Source: Bemisia tabaci
Lineage: Eukaryota > Arthropoda > Insecta > Hemiptera > Aleyrodidae
Assembly: GCF_918797505.1 (NCBI RefSeq)
Contig: NC_092794.1
Location: forward strand, 32,478,122 to 32,542,121
Direction of reading: 5' to 3'
Length of the DNA: 64,000 nt
The notes under the pieces are model-generated. The model saw only the letters and a program-made list of their open reading frames with translations, did not search any database and was not told the origin of the DNA. This document shows positions 1 through 11,699 of the stretch, piece after piece. How positions within the stretch are numbered: the stretch's first letter is position 1; each line of letters opens with the position of its first letter. Both the position numbers and the translations under genes were made by a program.

Positions 1-512
1 GCATCACACTCTCGCGGAGGCGAAGCTTTGTGATAGCCTGAGTCAAATGAGAAATCTTTTTTCCACGTTGTTAGTATTTTGTGGACTTTCTGATCCCATG
101 TTTCTATGGAATAAGTATAAAGAAAGCCTTTCGGAGGACATAATGTATGGTCACCGAAGACTTTTTGATAGCTCTGTTCCAATATTTAGCAGATGGGTAG
201 AAAATGAGTGTCTGAAAAAATTAGAAGAAATTGTTTTATCAGTTGGAGGTCAGCCGTTGAGCAGCTACGGGTTACCATCGCCACAAAAGGGTGACGATAT
301 GGGTCTGAATCAGGAGTATTTGCGTGAAATCAGTTATGATCAGAATGAAATGCAAAAAATTGTCGCAGAGAACTTAATAAAATTAACGGATGAACAAAGA
401 TCATTATACGATGAGATACTTTTAAGCATAAATAGTTCCTCTGGAGTAACATTTTTTCTAGATGCCCCAGGTGGAACAGGTAAAACTTTTCTAATTAACG
501 TGTTGTTAGCTA

Positions 513-888
513 TAGTCTGTCCGAGATGGGAAGGTCCGTGGAAAGTCGGAATAATTAGCACTATTTTGCAGGGTGGGGGTGTCTCGACCCTCGTCAACTG
601 TCACTTATCGATGTTTCGCGCACGCCGCAGCCACCGCACAGGAGGCTATGGACCTCGGAGCGGCGGTTTTTCCCGGGATATGAACCTGGAGCCGCAAATT
701 CCTGTGCTAGGCGCCGAGCTGCGCGATGCGGCAAGCGACTCATAAGGAGTCAGCCCTCTGTGCGGTGCGCCACGACACAGGGTTGGTTCAGTGTCTTCAT
801 CTCTTACAATGGCTCGAACGCTACCCTTGTTTCTACATAGTGCAATTAATTCCGACTTTCCACGGACCTTCCCATCTCGGACAGACTA
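513..888. mobile_element. 376-bp MITE with about 50-bp TIRs, TSD TA, inside the Helitron gene
   Basis: The ends are inverted copies, starting TAGTCTGTCCGAGATGGG at 513 and ending with its complement at 888, with about 50 bp of near-perfect terminal inverted repeat. TA at 511-512 and TA at 889-890 are the presumed target-site duplication. Removing the element plus one TA rejoins the helicase reading frame in the conserved region just after Walker A. The GC-rich interior encodes nothing recognisable. The TA target suggests a Tc1/mariner-type transposase acted in trans, but no transposase is present. Confidence 0.88.
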
Positions 889-1529
889 TAAATTACGAAG
901 TGATGGCAACATCGCGTTGGCGGTCGCTTCTTCAGGTATAGCACCTACCCTCCTCCCAGGAGGGAAAACAGCGCATTCTGCTTTTAAAATACCAATTGAC
1001 CTCAATAGCACGGACACCCTAATGTGCAGTATAACGAAGAATTCAGGTAAGGCATATCTGATGAGGAAATGCTCATTTGTCGTATGGGATGAGAGTACAA
1101 TGGCACATAAAAAGTCGGTGGAGGCAGTGGATAGGTCACTCCGTGATATCATTGGTGTCGACAGTCCTTTCGGTGGAATTACAATGTTGTTTTCAGGCGA
1201 TTTTAGACAAACACTACCTGTTATTTCGCGAGGCACAAGAGCTGATGAGGTAAATGCATGTCTAAAGCGGTCTTACATTTGGCAATTTGTTCAGAAAAGG
1301 TCCCTAACAATCAACATGAGGGTACATCAGTTAGGTGAAGAGAGTGCCTCGAAACAGTTTGCTGATATGCTATTAAATATACCTATAGGTAATGGTGACA
1401 TTGGAGATGCCAATGGTATGATAGGCGTGTCAGAAACTCTTGGTGTCGCAGTTAATTCAGTCGAACACCTTATTGATGAGATTTACCCGGATATTGAATC
1501 ATCAGAAGCAAAAAATGATTCTTGGCTCT

Positions 1530-3068
1530 GGGTCATTCCACGTCAACTGTGCCAGGCTCGGAACCCGACCCCCTCCGATTTGGCTGAAAATTGATATACG
1601 GGGTCTTCACATCATTATAAGAAACTAATTTGAAGGGTTTTCCCATCCGACGCCCCGTTCGCGAGATATCGACCCTCAAAGATGGGGTGAATTTTAGCGA
1701 TATTCAAAAAAGCCCGTTTTAGCGATTCTCATTTTCTCGACTTCCCTCTCTTTGACTCTCCATAGCGAGACTCTGTATCAATCCATCATACTTTGAAAGA
1801 GTGTTTCTAGACCAATTTTTCATGTAGATTCTGAATATGCCATCAAAATTGAGCTAAAAATTATTTAAACGGCCGTAATTTAGAGTTTTTTAAAATTTAC
1901 GATTTTTTCGCCATTCAATGTTCAAACTGAATTATCTAAAAAACAGTCTCTCCGATTTTCGATTTTTTTTTTATACTTCAAGCTTAGGATATATACTTTC
2001 GGTTGATATACTTTTTTCAATTGCCATCGGACGGTTAAGGGCCTAAAAAAATTCAAATAGGCCAAAAAAGGTCAAAAATTGGTAAAAAAAGACGATTTTT
2101 TACATTTTAATCCAAATATTTCGATAATGAACACTTCAATTAACGATGTTTTCCCCCAGTTTACCCTCTAAAATGTATAAAATCAGACTATCGACGCTTT
2201 CCATACATTTACCGATCGATTAACGGCCTGATGGAAACCGGAAACCGACCGAAAATCCTCGAAATTGACGCAAAAAAAACGATTTTTCACACCGTAACCG
2301 GATGCTTTCCATAGATTGTGACTGCAATTTCCAATTTTCTCTCTCTATTTTAACCTTAAGGTATATACTTTCGAGTAATAAACACTTACTAACGTGCATC
2401 GATGGGGCACGGATTTAAACGGAAATGAAAACCGGCCGGAAATGCTCAAAAATAACGGAAAAAGGCGATTTATTGCATAGTCAGGGAAGCATGTGTTCGA
2501 AAATTACGTCCCGTTTGCACGTTTGTGATGCAAGTTTACTCCTTCATTTTGGTCCCTAGAATGAGAAAATCTTTGGTGGACTATCCGCTTTTGATGCCAA
2601 GGCCCCAAAAACAAGATGGCGGCCAAAATGGAGGCTGAAATTGAAATGTTGGTGAAACGGCACAAAACGTCAAGAGAGATGTCGATCCTCATGTTTTTTG
2701 AATCGTAGATTCCAAAAAAATTGTCATACAGACCCCTCGACCCACGGAAATGACCAAAATCCAAGATGGCGGCCGATTTTGGCTCTTTAATGGCTAAAAC
2801 GTCAAATGAGGAGGAAAGAGAGGAGTAAACACCCCAGATATCTGTTTTCGAGGTCACCGATTCCAAAAAAATAGGAGAAAAAAACATCTCATGCCAAATG
2901 GTACTGATTTTGACCATGCAAAGGCCGAACTCGGCAGTCATTCTGATTAGAGTGTTCAGAAACACTCTATAATCGGGACCTCTCGACCCACGGAAATGCA
3001 CAAAATCCAAGATGGCGGCGATTTTGGCTCCTGAATGGTTAAAACGTCAAATTCGGAGCAAAGTTCCA
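1530..3068. repeat. Left arm of the 5.05-kb foldback
   Basis: This arm pairs with 5045-6583 in inverted orientation. Its inner part (about 2540-3068) consists of degenerate units carrying the words 'aagatggcggc' and 'gacgttttagccatta', repeated at unequal spacing. The outer part (about 1530-2500) is AT-rich with words such as 'aaaatcgaaaa'. No coding function is supported. Confidence 0.9.
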
Positions 3069-3217
3069 GCAAGTGTGTTTTGAGCCACTGAATCTGAAAA
3101 TTGCGTTTATAATTCCCGACCACCCCTCAGTCTTCCAGAAAACTGACCAGGATAATGACAATTTTTCCGGGCGGAATCGACTTTTCCAGAAAATCGGCCT
3201 GTTGCAAAGTTTTGCTG

Positions 3218-3795
3218 GATCAAAAATAAGATTTGGTAGTACTATAGAAATGTCTCAAAAATCACGATGAGCGGATCGGCAAAGTCTAAAATGTACTCCT
3301 TACTTCACAATTTGCATAAGAAATTTGCGTTTTTTTAGCTTCCCGCCTCAAAAACGATACCACGGCAAAGGTGAACGTTTCGTTAGAGGAGTCATATTCC
3401 ATCCAACCCCTGCTTACAAGGATACTACGCAATATTCAACATAGCTGACGCCAATCCACCAAAATGCTTGAGATGGGACGATGATTCTAACCACTTGATA
3501 ACAATCGGCGTGTTTACACATTCACATTTTTCTCGCGTTGACAGATATCCGCCGTGATTGACCTCATGCTCTCCTCTACTTGCGCGCGGAAGCGTCTGCC
3601 ATGTTGAGGAGGGATTGAACGGAACGACTCCTCTAACGAAATGTTCACCTGTGCCGTGGTATCGTTTTTGAGGCGGGCAGCTTAAAAAAACGGAAATTTA
3701 TTACGCTAATTGTGAAGTGAGGAGTATATTTCAGACTTTGCGAAAGCGCTTATCGTGATTTTTGTGACATATTATCTATAAGGAAAAACTCCAGG
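3218..3795. repeat. Nested inverted repeat (MITE-like) in the foldback centre
   Basis: Positions about 3218-3400 are repeated in inverted, diverged form at about 3626-3795, for example 'ggtatcgtttttgaggcggg' on the right against its complement on the left. The arms differ at many positions and so are older than the outer foldback arms. No ORF or target duplication could be defined. Confidence 0.7.
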
Positions 3796-4039
3796 CCCGG
3801 CCCATTGCAGGGTGATGAGAAGGAACGGAGGAAATTTCCGCATTCAGCGCCTCATAATACGAAGGAATCACCTTATCTCGTCCGGGAGATTATTATATAG
3901 TAATTATTTGGATTTGCTGACTTCTAAACTCGACTTTCGATACTCAGCTATACCAAATTGCGCTTCATGTACTAGGCGTCATCTTGATCTTGAGCAATCA
4001 CCACTTGGTCATCAGCAAATCCGAGAAACTGACAAAGGG

Positions 4040-4700
4040 AGGTGATCAGCAAAGCACTGAGTTGGAGGATGGGCAGCAGATCAAAGGCTGCGCGCACTAT
4101 GGGTACTTGGGGGGGGGGGGGGGGGAGGGGGTGCGGTTGGCAGGATGGAAGAACGGATCAAGGGATCAAGGAAAGAAACATCCAAGCAACGAAGGCCACA
4201 GCGATGTTCAATGGAATCCTCTGGGTTCCGCGGATTTCCAAAGAGAACAAGAGAAAAATTTACAAAGTTGAAGTCAAAAGTATTCTTACATATGACAGTG
4301 AAGTTTGGCAGCTGAAGGAACGGACCCAAGGGATGCTGAGAGCTACGAAGATAGATTTCTGGAGGAGGTGGCTGTAGGAATTTTTAGGAACGATCGGGTT
4401 CGCAACGAAAGAGTGCGGCAGATCATGGGAGTCGAAAATGTCATGGTATTCGACGACATGATCAGACAGCTTGACTGGTATGGCCATGTTAATAGAATGA
4501 CGGACGAAGGACTGCCAAAGAAGATGCTTGATTGGGTATTCCTCCCGGGAGGAGACGAAGTGGATGCCCAGTGAAAGGGTAGCGACATAGGGTTTTAGAA
4601 GGAATGAGGGTAAGCAGGCCCGCCACAAGGGTGGGGATACTGGGTCCATGGTACCGGGGCCCGGGCCTTGGAGAGGCCCGTGCCGCCCATGACACACTTT
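4040..4700 (+). pseudogene. Non-LTR retrotransposon C-terminal remnant (RTE/BovB-like tail)
   Basis: Fragments in two frames resemble the region after the reverse transcriptase of many animal LINEs. A piece with YDSEVWQLKERTQ (about 4290-4330) is followed, after a frameshift near 4360, by a piece with NERVRQIMGVENV and LDWYGHVNRM (about 4405-4500). A low-similarity tail continues to about 4690. A 17-G run at 4109-4125 and stop codons show that it is dead. The family pattern (W..k...rrl, R.drirNe.ir, rL.W.GHv.RM) is known; the clade assignment is inferred. It lies inside the foldback and may have been captured by it. Confidence 0.72.
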
Positions 4701-5044
4701 TTCATATTCACATGTAACCCTTGTCTCATAAGGAAAAGTGAAAAATTTTATAAAAGGTGAATAAATTTTCTGAAACTCGCTGGGGCACTGTAGAATTCCT
4801 TTTACTGCTATAGAGGTTTGCTTCTATTTTAAAGATTTTTAGTAGATAATGATATTTTTACAACTGTGCGCTCTAAACTTTAAGATATTAAAAATTATTT
4901 TTCTGGTTGTAAGGTGACCGGGGGTGGGGTGGGGGAGGTTGGTGGCAGTCATGGGGCCGGGATCTTAAAATTGGAACTAGGGCCCGAGGTGGGATGTGGC
5001 AGACCTGAGGGTAAGTGAACTCCCTGAAAGGCTTTTCGAGGATC

Positions 5045-6583
5045 GGGAACTTTGCTCCGAATTTGACGTTTTAACCATTCAGGAGCCAAAATCGCCGCCA
5101 TCTTGGATTTTGTGCATTTCCGTGGGTCGAGAGGTCCCGATTATAGAGTGTTTCTGAACACTCTAATCAGAATGACTGCCGAGTTCGGCCTTTGCATGGT
5201 CAAAATCAGTACCATTTGGCATGAGATGTTTTTTTCTCCTATTTTTTTGGAATCGGTGACCTCGAAAACAGATATCTGGGGTGTTTACTCCTCTCTTTCC
5301 TCCTCATTTGACGTTTTAGCCATTAAAGAGCCAAAATCGGCCGCCATCTTGGATTTTGGTCATTTCCGTGGGTCGAGGGGTCTGTATGACAATTTTTTTG
5401 GAATCTACGATTCAAAAAACATGAGGATCGACATCTCTCTTGACGTTTTGTGCCGTTTCACCAACATTTCAATTTCAGCCTCCATTTTGGCCGCCATCTT
5501 GTTTTTGGGGCCTTGGCATCAAAAGCGGATAGTCCACCAAAGATTTTCTCATTCTAGGGACCAAAATGAAGGAGTAAACTTGCATCACAAACGTGCAAAC
5601 GGGACGTAATTTTCGAACACATGCTTCCCTGACTATGCAATAAATCGCCTTTTTCCGTTATTTTTGAGCATTTCCGGCCGGTTTTCATTTCCGTTTAAAT
5701 CCGTGCCCCATCGATGCACGTTAGTAAGTGTTTATTACTCGAAAGTATATACCTTAAGGTTAAAATAGAGAGAGAAAATTGGAAATTGCAGTCACAATCT
5801 ATGGAAAGCATCCGGTTACGGTGTGAAAAATCGTTTTTTTTGCGTCAATTTCGAGGATTTTCGGTCGGTTTCCGGTTTCCATCAGGCCGTTAATCGATCG
5901 GTAAATGTATGGAAAGCGTCGATAGTCTGATTTTATACATTTTAGAGGGTAAACTGGGGGAAAACATCGTTAATTGAAGTGTTCATTATCGAAATATTTG
6001 GATTAAAATGTAAAAAATCGTCTTTTTTTACCAATTTTTGACCTTTTTTGGCCTATTTGAATTTTTTTAGGCCCTTAACCGTCCGATGGCAATTGAAAAA
6101 AGTATATCAACCGAAAGTATATATCCTAAGCTTGAAGTATAAAAAAAAAATCGAAAATCGGAGAGACTGTTTTTTAGATAATTCAGTTTGAACATTGAAT
6201 GGCGAAAAAATCGTAAATTTTAAAAAACTCTAAATTACGGCCGTTTAAATAATTTTTAGCTCAATTTTGATGGCATATTCAGAATCTACATGAAAAATTG
6301 GTCTAGAAACACTCTTTCAAAGTATGATGGATTGATACAGAGTCTCGCTATGGAGAGTCAAAGAGAGGGAAGTCGAGAAAATGAGAATCGCTAAAACGGG
6401 CTTTTTTGAATATCGCTAAAATTCACCCCATCTTTGAGGGTCGATATCTCGCGAACGGGGCGTCGGATGGGAAAACCCTTCAAATTAGTTTCTTATAATG
6501 ATGTGAAGACCCCGTATATCAATTTTCAGCCAAATCGGAGGGGGTCGGGTTCCGAGCCTGGCACAGTTGACGTGGAATGACCC
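5045..6583. repeat. Right arm of the 5.05-kb foldback
   Basis: This is the inverted partner of 1530-3068. Direct internal repeats are visible: the phrase beginning 'tttgacgtttta' followed by a 'gccgccatcttgg' block occurs around 5062-5139 and 5308-5384, with a third more diverged version around 5438-5520. A truncated, more diverged copy of the outer 560 bp of this arm lies at 9399-9962. Confidence 0.9.
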
Positions 6584-7194
6584 CTCTGTGAACGAGCTAT
6601 TTTAGCACCCACAAACGAAGAAGTAATGTATATTAACAATACCATCATCCAACGTTATCACGGTCAAGAATCTGTTTACAGCTCCATTGATACCGTCTGT
6701 GAGCAGGATGATGCCGTCCATTATATCCGACTGAGTTTTTAAATTCTATTATTGCTCCTGGGCTCCCACCTCACGAACTTACGCTTAAGTTGGGTGCGCC
6801 TATCATGCTTTTAAGAAACTTAAATGCACCAAAACTTTGCAACGGAACGATGAGACTGCGTATTAAAGCTCTACATAAATATCTTATTGAGGCAATTATT
6901 TCAACAGGTTGTGGAAAAGGTGAGAGTGTACTGATTCCGCGTATTCCGCTCATTCCATCCAACTACCCATTTCAATTCAAGCGCCTTCAATTCCCTATCA
7001 CACTTTGCTACGCCATGACAATCAAGAAATCGCAAGGGCAAACATTAAGTATAGCGGGTATCAACTTACGGACCAACTGCTTCGCGCACGGGCAACTGTA
7101 TGTTGCTTGCTCTCGAGTTAAAAGCAACAAACATTTATTTGTATATTCTCCAGGTAAAATTATAAAAAATGTCGTATATAAGGAGGCTTTGTGA

Positions 7195-8057
7195 GGTAAT
7201 TTAATTGAGGTATCCAGCTGCATTTTCAACACTTTCCCACATGTTTTAATATCTTAAGGGAGGAGGGGTCCGTCAAGCGTTACGTAATTATTAAAGAAAG
7301 GTCCGGAGTCGCGTTACAAGAACAGGAGGGGGAGTCAAAATTGCCTAACAGTGCGTTACGTAATTTATGAACACTCTCTCATCAGAAACGCTAAAGCGTG
7401 GTAGAGCGCTTGTTACATTTGTAGTTTTCGTCATGAGGACGATAAATTTTAAAAGTACCTATACGAACAATAAGAACAATATACTTTGAGAGGATATGAT
7501 GGCCAAATGCATGAGATGCTTTTCTTTATTGCAACATTCGAAATTTTCTCTTTTCTTAAGTCTTAAACTCTTCTACTACTTGAGCCACCCGACGTATGAT
7601 TGTTTAAGTCTGTGGCTTTGGCGTGGTGTTGGCTGGAGTCCTGGAGGACGCCAGTGAGCTACTCCTACTGGCCAATACCGTGTGCGCGGGGCTTACTTAG
7701 TCATATTCCGGAGGGACTTTGCCTTTTTTACCTCACGATAAATCCCCCCCCCCCCCCCCAAGAAGAAAAATCCCCTAAAGGAAAATTATCCAAAATGGTC
7801 CTTGACAATTTGCGTAATTTCGTTTCTCTTCTGAAAATTTACAAAGAAGATCAATAAGAAACTGAAAACAGGTAAACTAATTTAGGGAGGAATGCCTTTC
7901 GAATTCATGCATTCATAAAATAATTCTTATTGGATTATATTATTTTATCATCATCTTGCAATCACGGCACGGAATACGGCTCGCTTGCGAGCCGTAAGTC
8001 ACTCGCGAAGCGAGTGACCGGGGGTCCAGGGGGCGGAGCGGCTAAGTTTTGTTCTTC
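7195..8057 (+). other. Helitron 3' non-coding tail with terminal hairpins
   Basis: No gene is visible after the helicase stop. At 7979-7994 'ggctcgcttgcgagcc' forms a hairpin and at about 7998-8016 'tcactcgcgaagcgagtga' forms another. A GC-rich 'gggggtccagggggcggagcggctaag' stretch follows to about 8034. Helitrons typically end in a short GC-rich hairpin followed by CTRR, and CTAA occurs at about 8042-8045, so the 3' end of the Helitron is probably here. The exact terminus cannot be fixed without a second copy. A 16-C run lies at 7744-7759. Confidence 0.5.
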
Positions 8058-8569
8058 TTAAACATTGATATGAGCTCATTGTTTAAAATGTTTTTTGTTT
8101 TTTGTTTTGTTAATATAATTTTCCTGTTTTTCATCATTTTTTAAAATGGTTTAAAAAGGGCGACTCATCTTACACCAAAATTGAACTCCTTTGGCGAACA
8201 ATGTACGTAGATGGTCAAATACTTCCTCTAAAAAAGTTTTTGGATTCAAAGCCTCCCAAAAAAGCCGATGTTGCCATATTTTATCCCCGGAAAACACAAA
8301 AAACCGAGTACCTATTTCAGTATTTGGAGGCTGTTCCTCACCGAGCTCATTGAGCAAATTTCAGCAAACCTTGAATTTTCATACGTTATGACCACATTAC
8401 TAGTGATTATGTACATGTGTTTATCTATACAGCCTCCCACCGCGGCGCGACGTTATGCCACATACCATCGATAAAATTCGATAGAAATCCGCATTTCCTT
8501 AGATTTGAGCCATTTTTTCGGACATTGCACATGGAATACTTACGTAAAACTTAAAATGCAGTATTCAGA

Positions 8570-9045
8570 GATGGAAGGGGATCATACCTTGTAGCAATAA
8601 TCATTATTTTAAGATCCTGCGCTTATTGACGACCCATTTCTTACGAATTCTAAGCATGATGTTTGTGATGTCTCCTAATCTTAGGGAGTGCAAACTCCTT
8701 GAAGGACTTTGGGAGGGTAGAGGAATTTCCACTTTGTGGTTTGAGAAAAAAATGGGGAAATTACGAGGCAGCATTCTTAGCAATCGATACCCGTCCAAAA
8801 AGACGGGGGTGGGGGGGGGGGAGGGCTAGGGTCAAGGATGGGCAAAAATTCAGCAATGAGAACCCGTGTTTTTGAAATGTGGCACTGTTTCTTTTTGGTC
8901 CTCAGATCACGGTCAATGTTTGAAAGTCGCATCCTCGTGCACAAACATCATGACTCGAAATCGTAAGAAATGGGTCGTCAATATGCGCAGGGTCTTAAAA
9001 TAATGGATATTGGCACAAGGTATGATCCCCTTCTATCTCCACGGA
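8570..9045. repeat. Inner inverted repeat
   Basis: About 8570-8660 ('ggatcataccttgtagcaa' and onwards) recurs inverted at about 8945-9045, including the shared 'gacgacccatttcttacga' block. The arms are diverged. Between them are unique AT-rich sequence and a run of 11 G at 8811-8821. No gene is supported. Confidence 0.7.
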
Positions 9046-9059
9046 AAAAACGAGTTTAG

Positions 9060-9300
9060 GGTTGGGACATGCGGGGCAGGGCCGGCCCTACACCCGGGGT
9101 AGGTAAAATTGCTTCACCTAAACATCGGAGGGGCAGGCCCATGCTGAAGTTAAGGTTCAGCCCTACCTGCCTCAGGGCCCAGTCCTACCTGAGGCGGGGC
9201 CGAGCACTAACCACATAGGGCTGGGCCCTGGAGAAGGTAGGGCTGGGTCCTGAAGAAGGTAGGGCTGGACCCTGCAATGCGGGAAGGGCCGGGCCCCATA
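9060..9300. repeat. GC-rich short tandem repeats ('ggtagggctgg')
   Basis: An unusually GC-rich patch with repeated words 'ggtagggctgggtcctgaag' and 'ggccgggcc', partly self-complementary. The composition differs sharply from the AT-rich surroundings. No function is assigned. Confidence 0.6.
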
Positions 9301-9398
9301 AAAAAGAATTCGAGGATGTTACTCTAATTGTACGAGCATATTTAGCGCGCTCTATGCACTGTTCTATGAAGTACTCACACATTGCCGGTAATTTCGTC

Positions 9399-9962
9399 TT
9401 TTTTTACCAATTTTTGACATTTTTTTGGCCTACTTGAATTTTTTTAGGCCCTTAACCGTCCGATAGCAATTGAAAAAAGTATATCAACCAAAAGTATATA
9501 TCTTAAGCTTGAAGTATAAAACAAAAAAATCGAAAATCGGAGAGACTGTATTTTGGATAATTCAGTTTGAACATTGAATGGCAAAAAAATAGTAAATTTT
9601 AAAAAAGCCTAAATTACGGCCATTTAAATAATTTTTAGCTCAATTTCGATGGCATATTCAGAATCTACATGAAAAAGTGTTCTAGAAACACTCTTTCAAA
9701 GCATGATGGATTGATAAAGAGTCTCGCTATGGAGAGTCAAAGAGAGGGAAGTAGAGAAAATGAGAATCGCTAAAACGGGCTGTTTTGAGTACCGCTAAAA
9801 TTCACCCCATCTTTGGGGGTCGATATCTCGCGAACGGGCGTCAGATGGGAAAACCCTTCAAAATTGGTTTCTTAATATGATATAAAGACCCCGTATACCA
9901 ATTTTCAGCCAAATCGGAGAGGGTCGGGTTCCGAGCTTGGTTGCGTTGACGTGGAATGACCC
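9399..9962 (+). repeat. Truncated second copy of the 5.05-kb foldback end
   Basis: This segment matches about 6020-6583, the outer part of the right arm, with scattered substitutions, and ends in the same GTTGACGTGGAATGACCC terminus at 9962. It shows that the foldback belongs to a repeated family with a defined end. Its left side is truncated. Confidence 0.88.
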
Positions 9963-10443
9963 ATATGTATTCCATGTGCAATATCCGAAAAAATGGCTCA
10001 AATCTAAGGAAACGCGGATTTCTATCGAATTTTATCGATGGTATGTGGCAACGTCGCGCCGCGGTGGGAGGCTGTATAGATAAACACATGTACATAATCA
10101 CTAGTAATGTGGTCATAACGTATGAAAATTCAAGGTTTGCTGAAATTTGCTCAATGAGCTCGGTGAGGAACAGCCTCCAAATACTGAAATAGGTACTCGG
10201 TTTTTTGTGTTTTCCGGGGATAAAATATGGCAACATCGGCTTTTTTGGGAGGCTTTGAATCCAAAAACTTTTTTAGAGGAAGTATTTGACCATCTACGTA
10301 CATTGTTCGCCAAAGGAGTTCAATTTTGGTGTAAGATGAGTCGCCCTTTTTAAACCATTTTAAAAAATGATGAAAAACAGGAAAATTATATTAACAAAAA
10401 AAACAAAAAAAAAAACATTTTAAACAATGAGCTCAATGTTTAA

Positions 10444-10958
10444 AAGCAACAAAAATTGGCCAAAGTGACCCTCTTACACCTCTAATGAACATACTTGAAG
10501 GACTTTTTACTCCTACAATGGGATCATTGTGAAACAGCGCGTCAAATGCCGCGACATTTAAGTCGAGCGACGGTCGAGCAGCGGTTTGACTACAAAATGC
10601 TAAAATCGCTGATTTTTGCATTTTGAGAGCTAAGAACGAGGGATTCTGATCCTCGTGGGTCCAAACCGTTATTTTTCTCTTAAAATATAGTATCAGAAGT
10701 CTCATTATCCGCATTTGCGACTTTTTACCTCGATTGCATTTACCGAAAAAAAATCTGCAAGATCGCCAAGATTGCCAAGATGAGAAATCGGTGAAACATC
10801 TTAAGTACCTTGCGGGACCACTCAAACTTTAGCTACGACCCTGAGATTTTTTTGTGCTTTTTTTTCTAACTATGAGACAACTTTTTGGCAGGTATCTCTG
10901 TTGGATTTCGCAATGTTTTTTTTTGTAACGTCCAAAATGGGACACCCTACTGTTCAAA
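10444..10958. other. Unannotated AT-rich sequence
   Basis: Nothing recognisable: the short ORFs on both strands show no conserved motif. The stretch links the inverted-repeat element on the left to the degenerate tandem array on the right. Confidence 0.4.
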
Positions 10959-10959
10959 C

Positions 10960-11460
10960 GCGGTCAATGCCTGGGCAGCAGCCATTTTGGCTTTTGGAGA
11001 ACTTCTATCAGCTTATTTTGTTATTTGGACCTCATTTTTGGAATCTACGACCCAAAAAATCTATACAGTGACACCTCATTCGACGATATTTGCATCAACA
11101 AAATATTTCACTCCGCAACGGCAGCCCTTTTGGCCGCCATTTTGATTTTTTTGGGCTTCAATGGATCCGTGGTAAGTTTTTGACATCATAGGTGAAATCT
11201 ACGACCCAAAGAACCATACCAAGGACACCCTACTTGGCACTTTTACATACGTATCGCAGTTTTGACCCTATCTTGGAGATCTTGGCGGCCATCTTGGATT
11301 GGGGGCATCCCTTTGGGTCGGAGAGTATTTTGGACCTCAAATTCGGATTCTACGACCAAAATTACATTAGAATTGACCCCGATCATGACATCAAAATCAA
11401 ATTCCATAATTTTCACCCCCCCCCCATTTTGGCCGCCATCTTGATTTTGGGGGGTTAGAC
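10960..11460 (+). repeat. Degenerate tandem array, about 152-bp unit, four units
   Basis: The word GCCAT within a GCCGCCATYTTG-like block lies at about 10981, 11136, 11288 and 11437 (spacings 155, 152 and 149). The word 'ctacga' after 'gaatt/gaaatct' lies at 11045, 11199 and 11350 (spacings 154 and 151). Between these anchors the units are strongly diverged. The same anchor words occur in the arms of the 5.05-kb foldback, so the two repeats are related. Confidence 0.75.
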
Positions 11461-11699
11461 GCAAAATTGAGCTTGACAACATCGAAATTCTTTTTTTACG
11501 CATCGAAATGAAGAGATTAAGATATTTTCCACACTTACTTCACTTACCGTTCCACGGGAAGCTTTTTTTGAACATAAGAACCCGGACTATTGTGCATGGA
11601 AAAAGGTCCGAACATAGCTTACATACCTAAATTCAGCCAAAGCTTTTTCTGCTCACCAAAGTTCATTTCTGCTGTAGCCATATAATCGGAATAAAAATT

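Larger units (their letters stand above)
1530..6583. mobile_element. 5.05-kb foldback element with 1.54-kb inverted arms, TSD CTCT
   Basis: The element starts GGGTCATTCCACGTCAAC and ends with the complement, GTTGACGTGGAATGACCC. Left position p pairs with right position 8113-p without offset over the stretches checked, and the 168-codon shadow ORFs in the two arms (2504-3010, 5103-5609) translate identically, so the arms are nearly or wholly identical. CTCT at 1526-1529 and at 6584-6587 is the target duplication; removing the insertion restores the Helitron helicase frame across the junction. The unique centre (about 3069-5044) holds a nested inverted repeat and a LINE remnant. No transposase was recognised, so mobility in trans, or a DNA-repair origin, is inferred. 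Confidence 0.9.
2..7194 (+). pseudogene. Helitron Pif1-like helicase (C-terminal part), broken by two insertions
   Basis: This is the helicase half of a Helitron rolling-circle transposon; the Rep part lies left of the window. The frame is open from base 2. Coding pieces are 2-510, 891-1529 and about 6588-7194 (TAA-free to a TGA at 7192-7194). Visible Pif1/SF1 motifs are Walker A GGTGKT (about 469-486), the DEST box (about 1087-1100), GDFRQTLPV (about 1198-1222), KKSQGQTL (about 7024-7047) and the terminal YVACSRV block (about 7099-7119). A MITE (513-888) and a foldback element (1530-6583) interrupt it, and excising each with one target-site copy restores the frame exactly. A 2-nt insertion near 6722 shifts the frame afterwards, so the gene is dead. 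Known from the family: Helitron helicases unwind DNA during rolling-circle transposition. The call is secure; the exact subfamily is not. Confidence 0.93.
8058..10443. repeat. Inverted-repeat element with about 485-bp arms
   Basis: Positions 8058-8541 and 9963-10443 are inverted copies (coordinates sum to about 18504), and shadow ORFs of 66 and 68 codons are identical in both arms. The outer ends read 'ttaaacattgatatgagctc' on the left and its near-complement on the right. The 1.4-kb centre holds another inverted repeat, GC-rich tandem repeats and a truncated copy of the end of the 5.05-kb foldback that abuts the right arm exactly. No target duplication was seen. Confidence 0.85.

Noticed and set aside
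2504..5609. Identical 168-codon ORFs in the two foldback arms
   Set aside because: They are the same DNA read in mirror image, contain an internal repeat that follows the nucleotide repeat units, and show no known domain. Identity reflects arm identity, not coding constraint.
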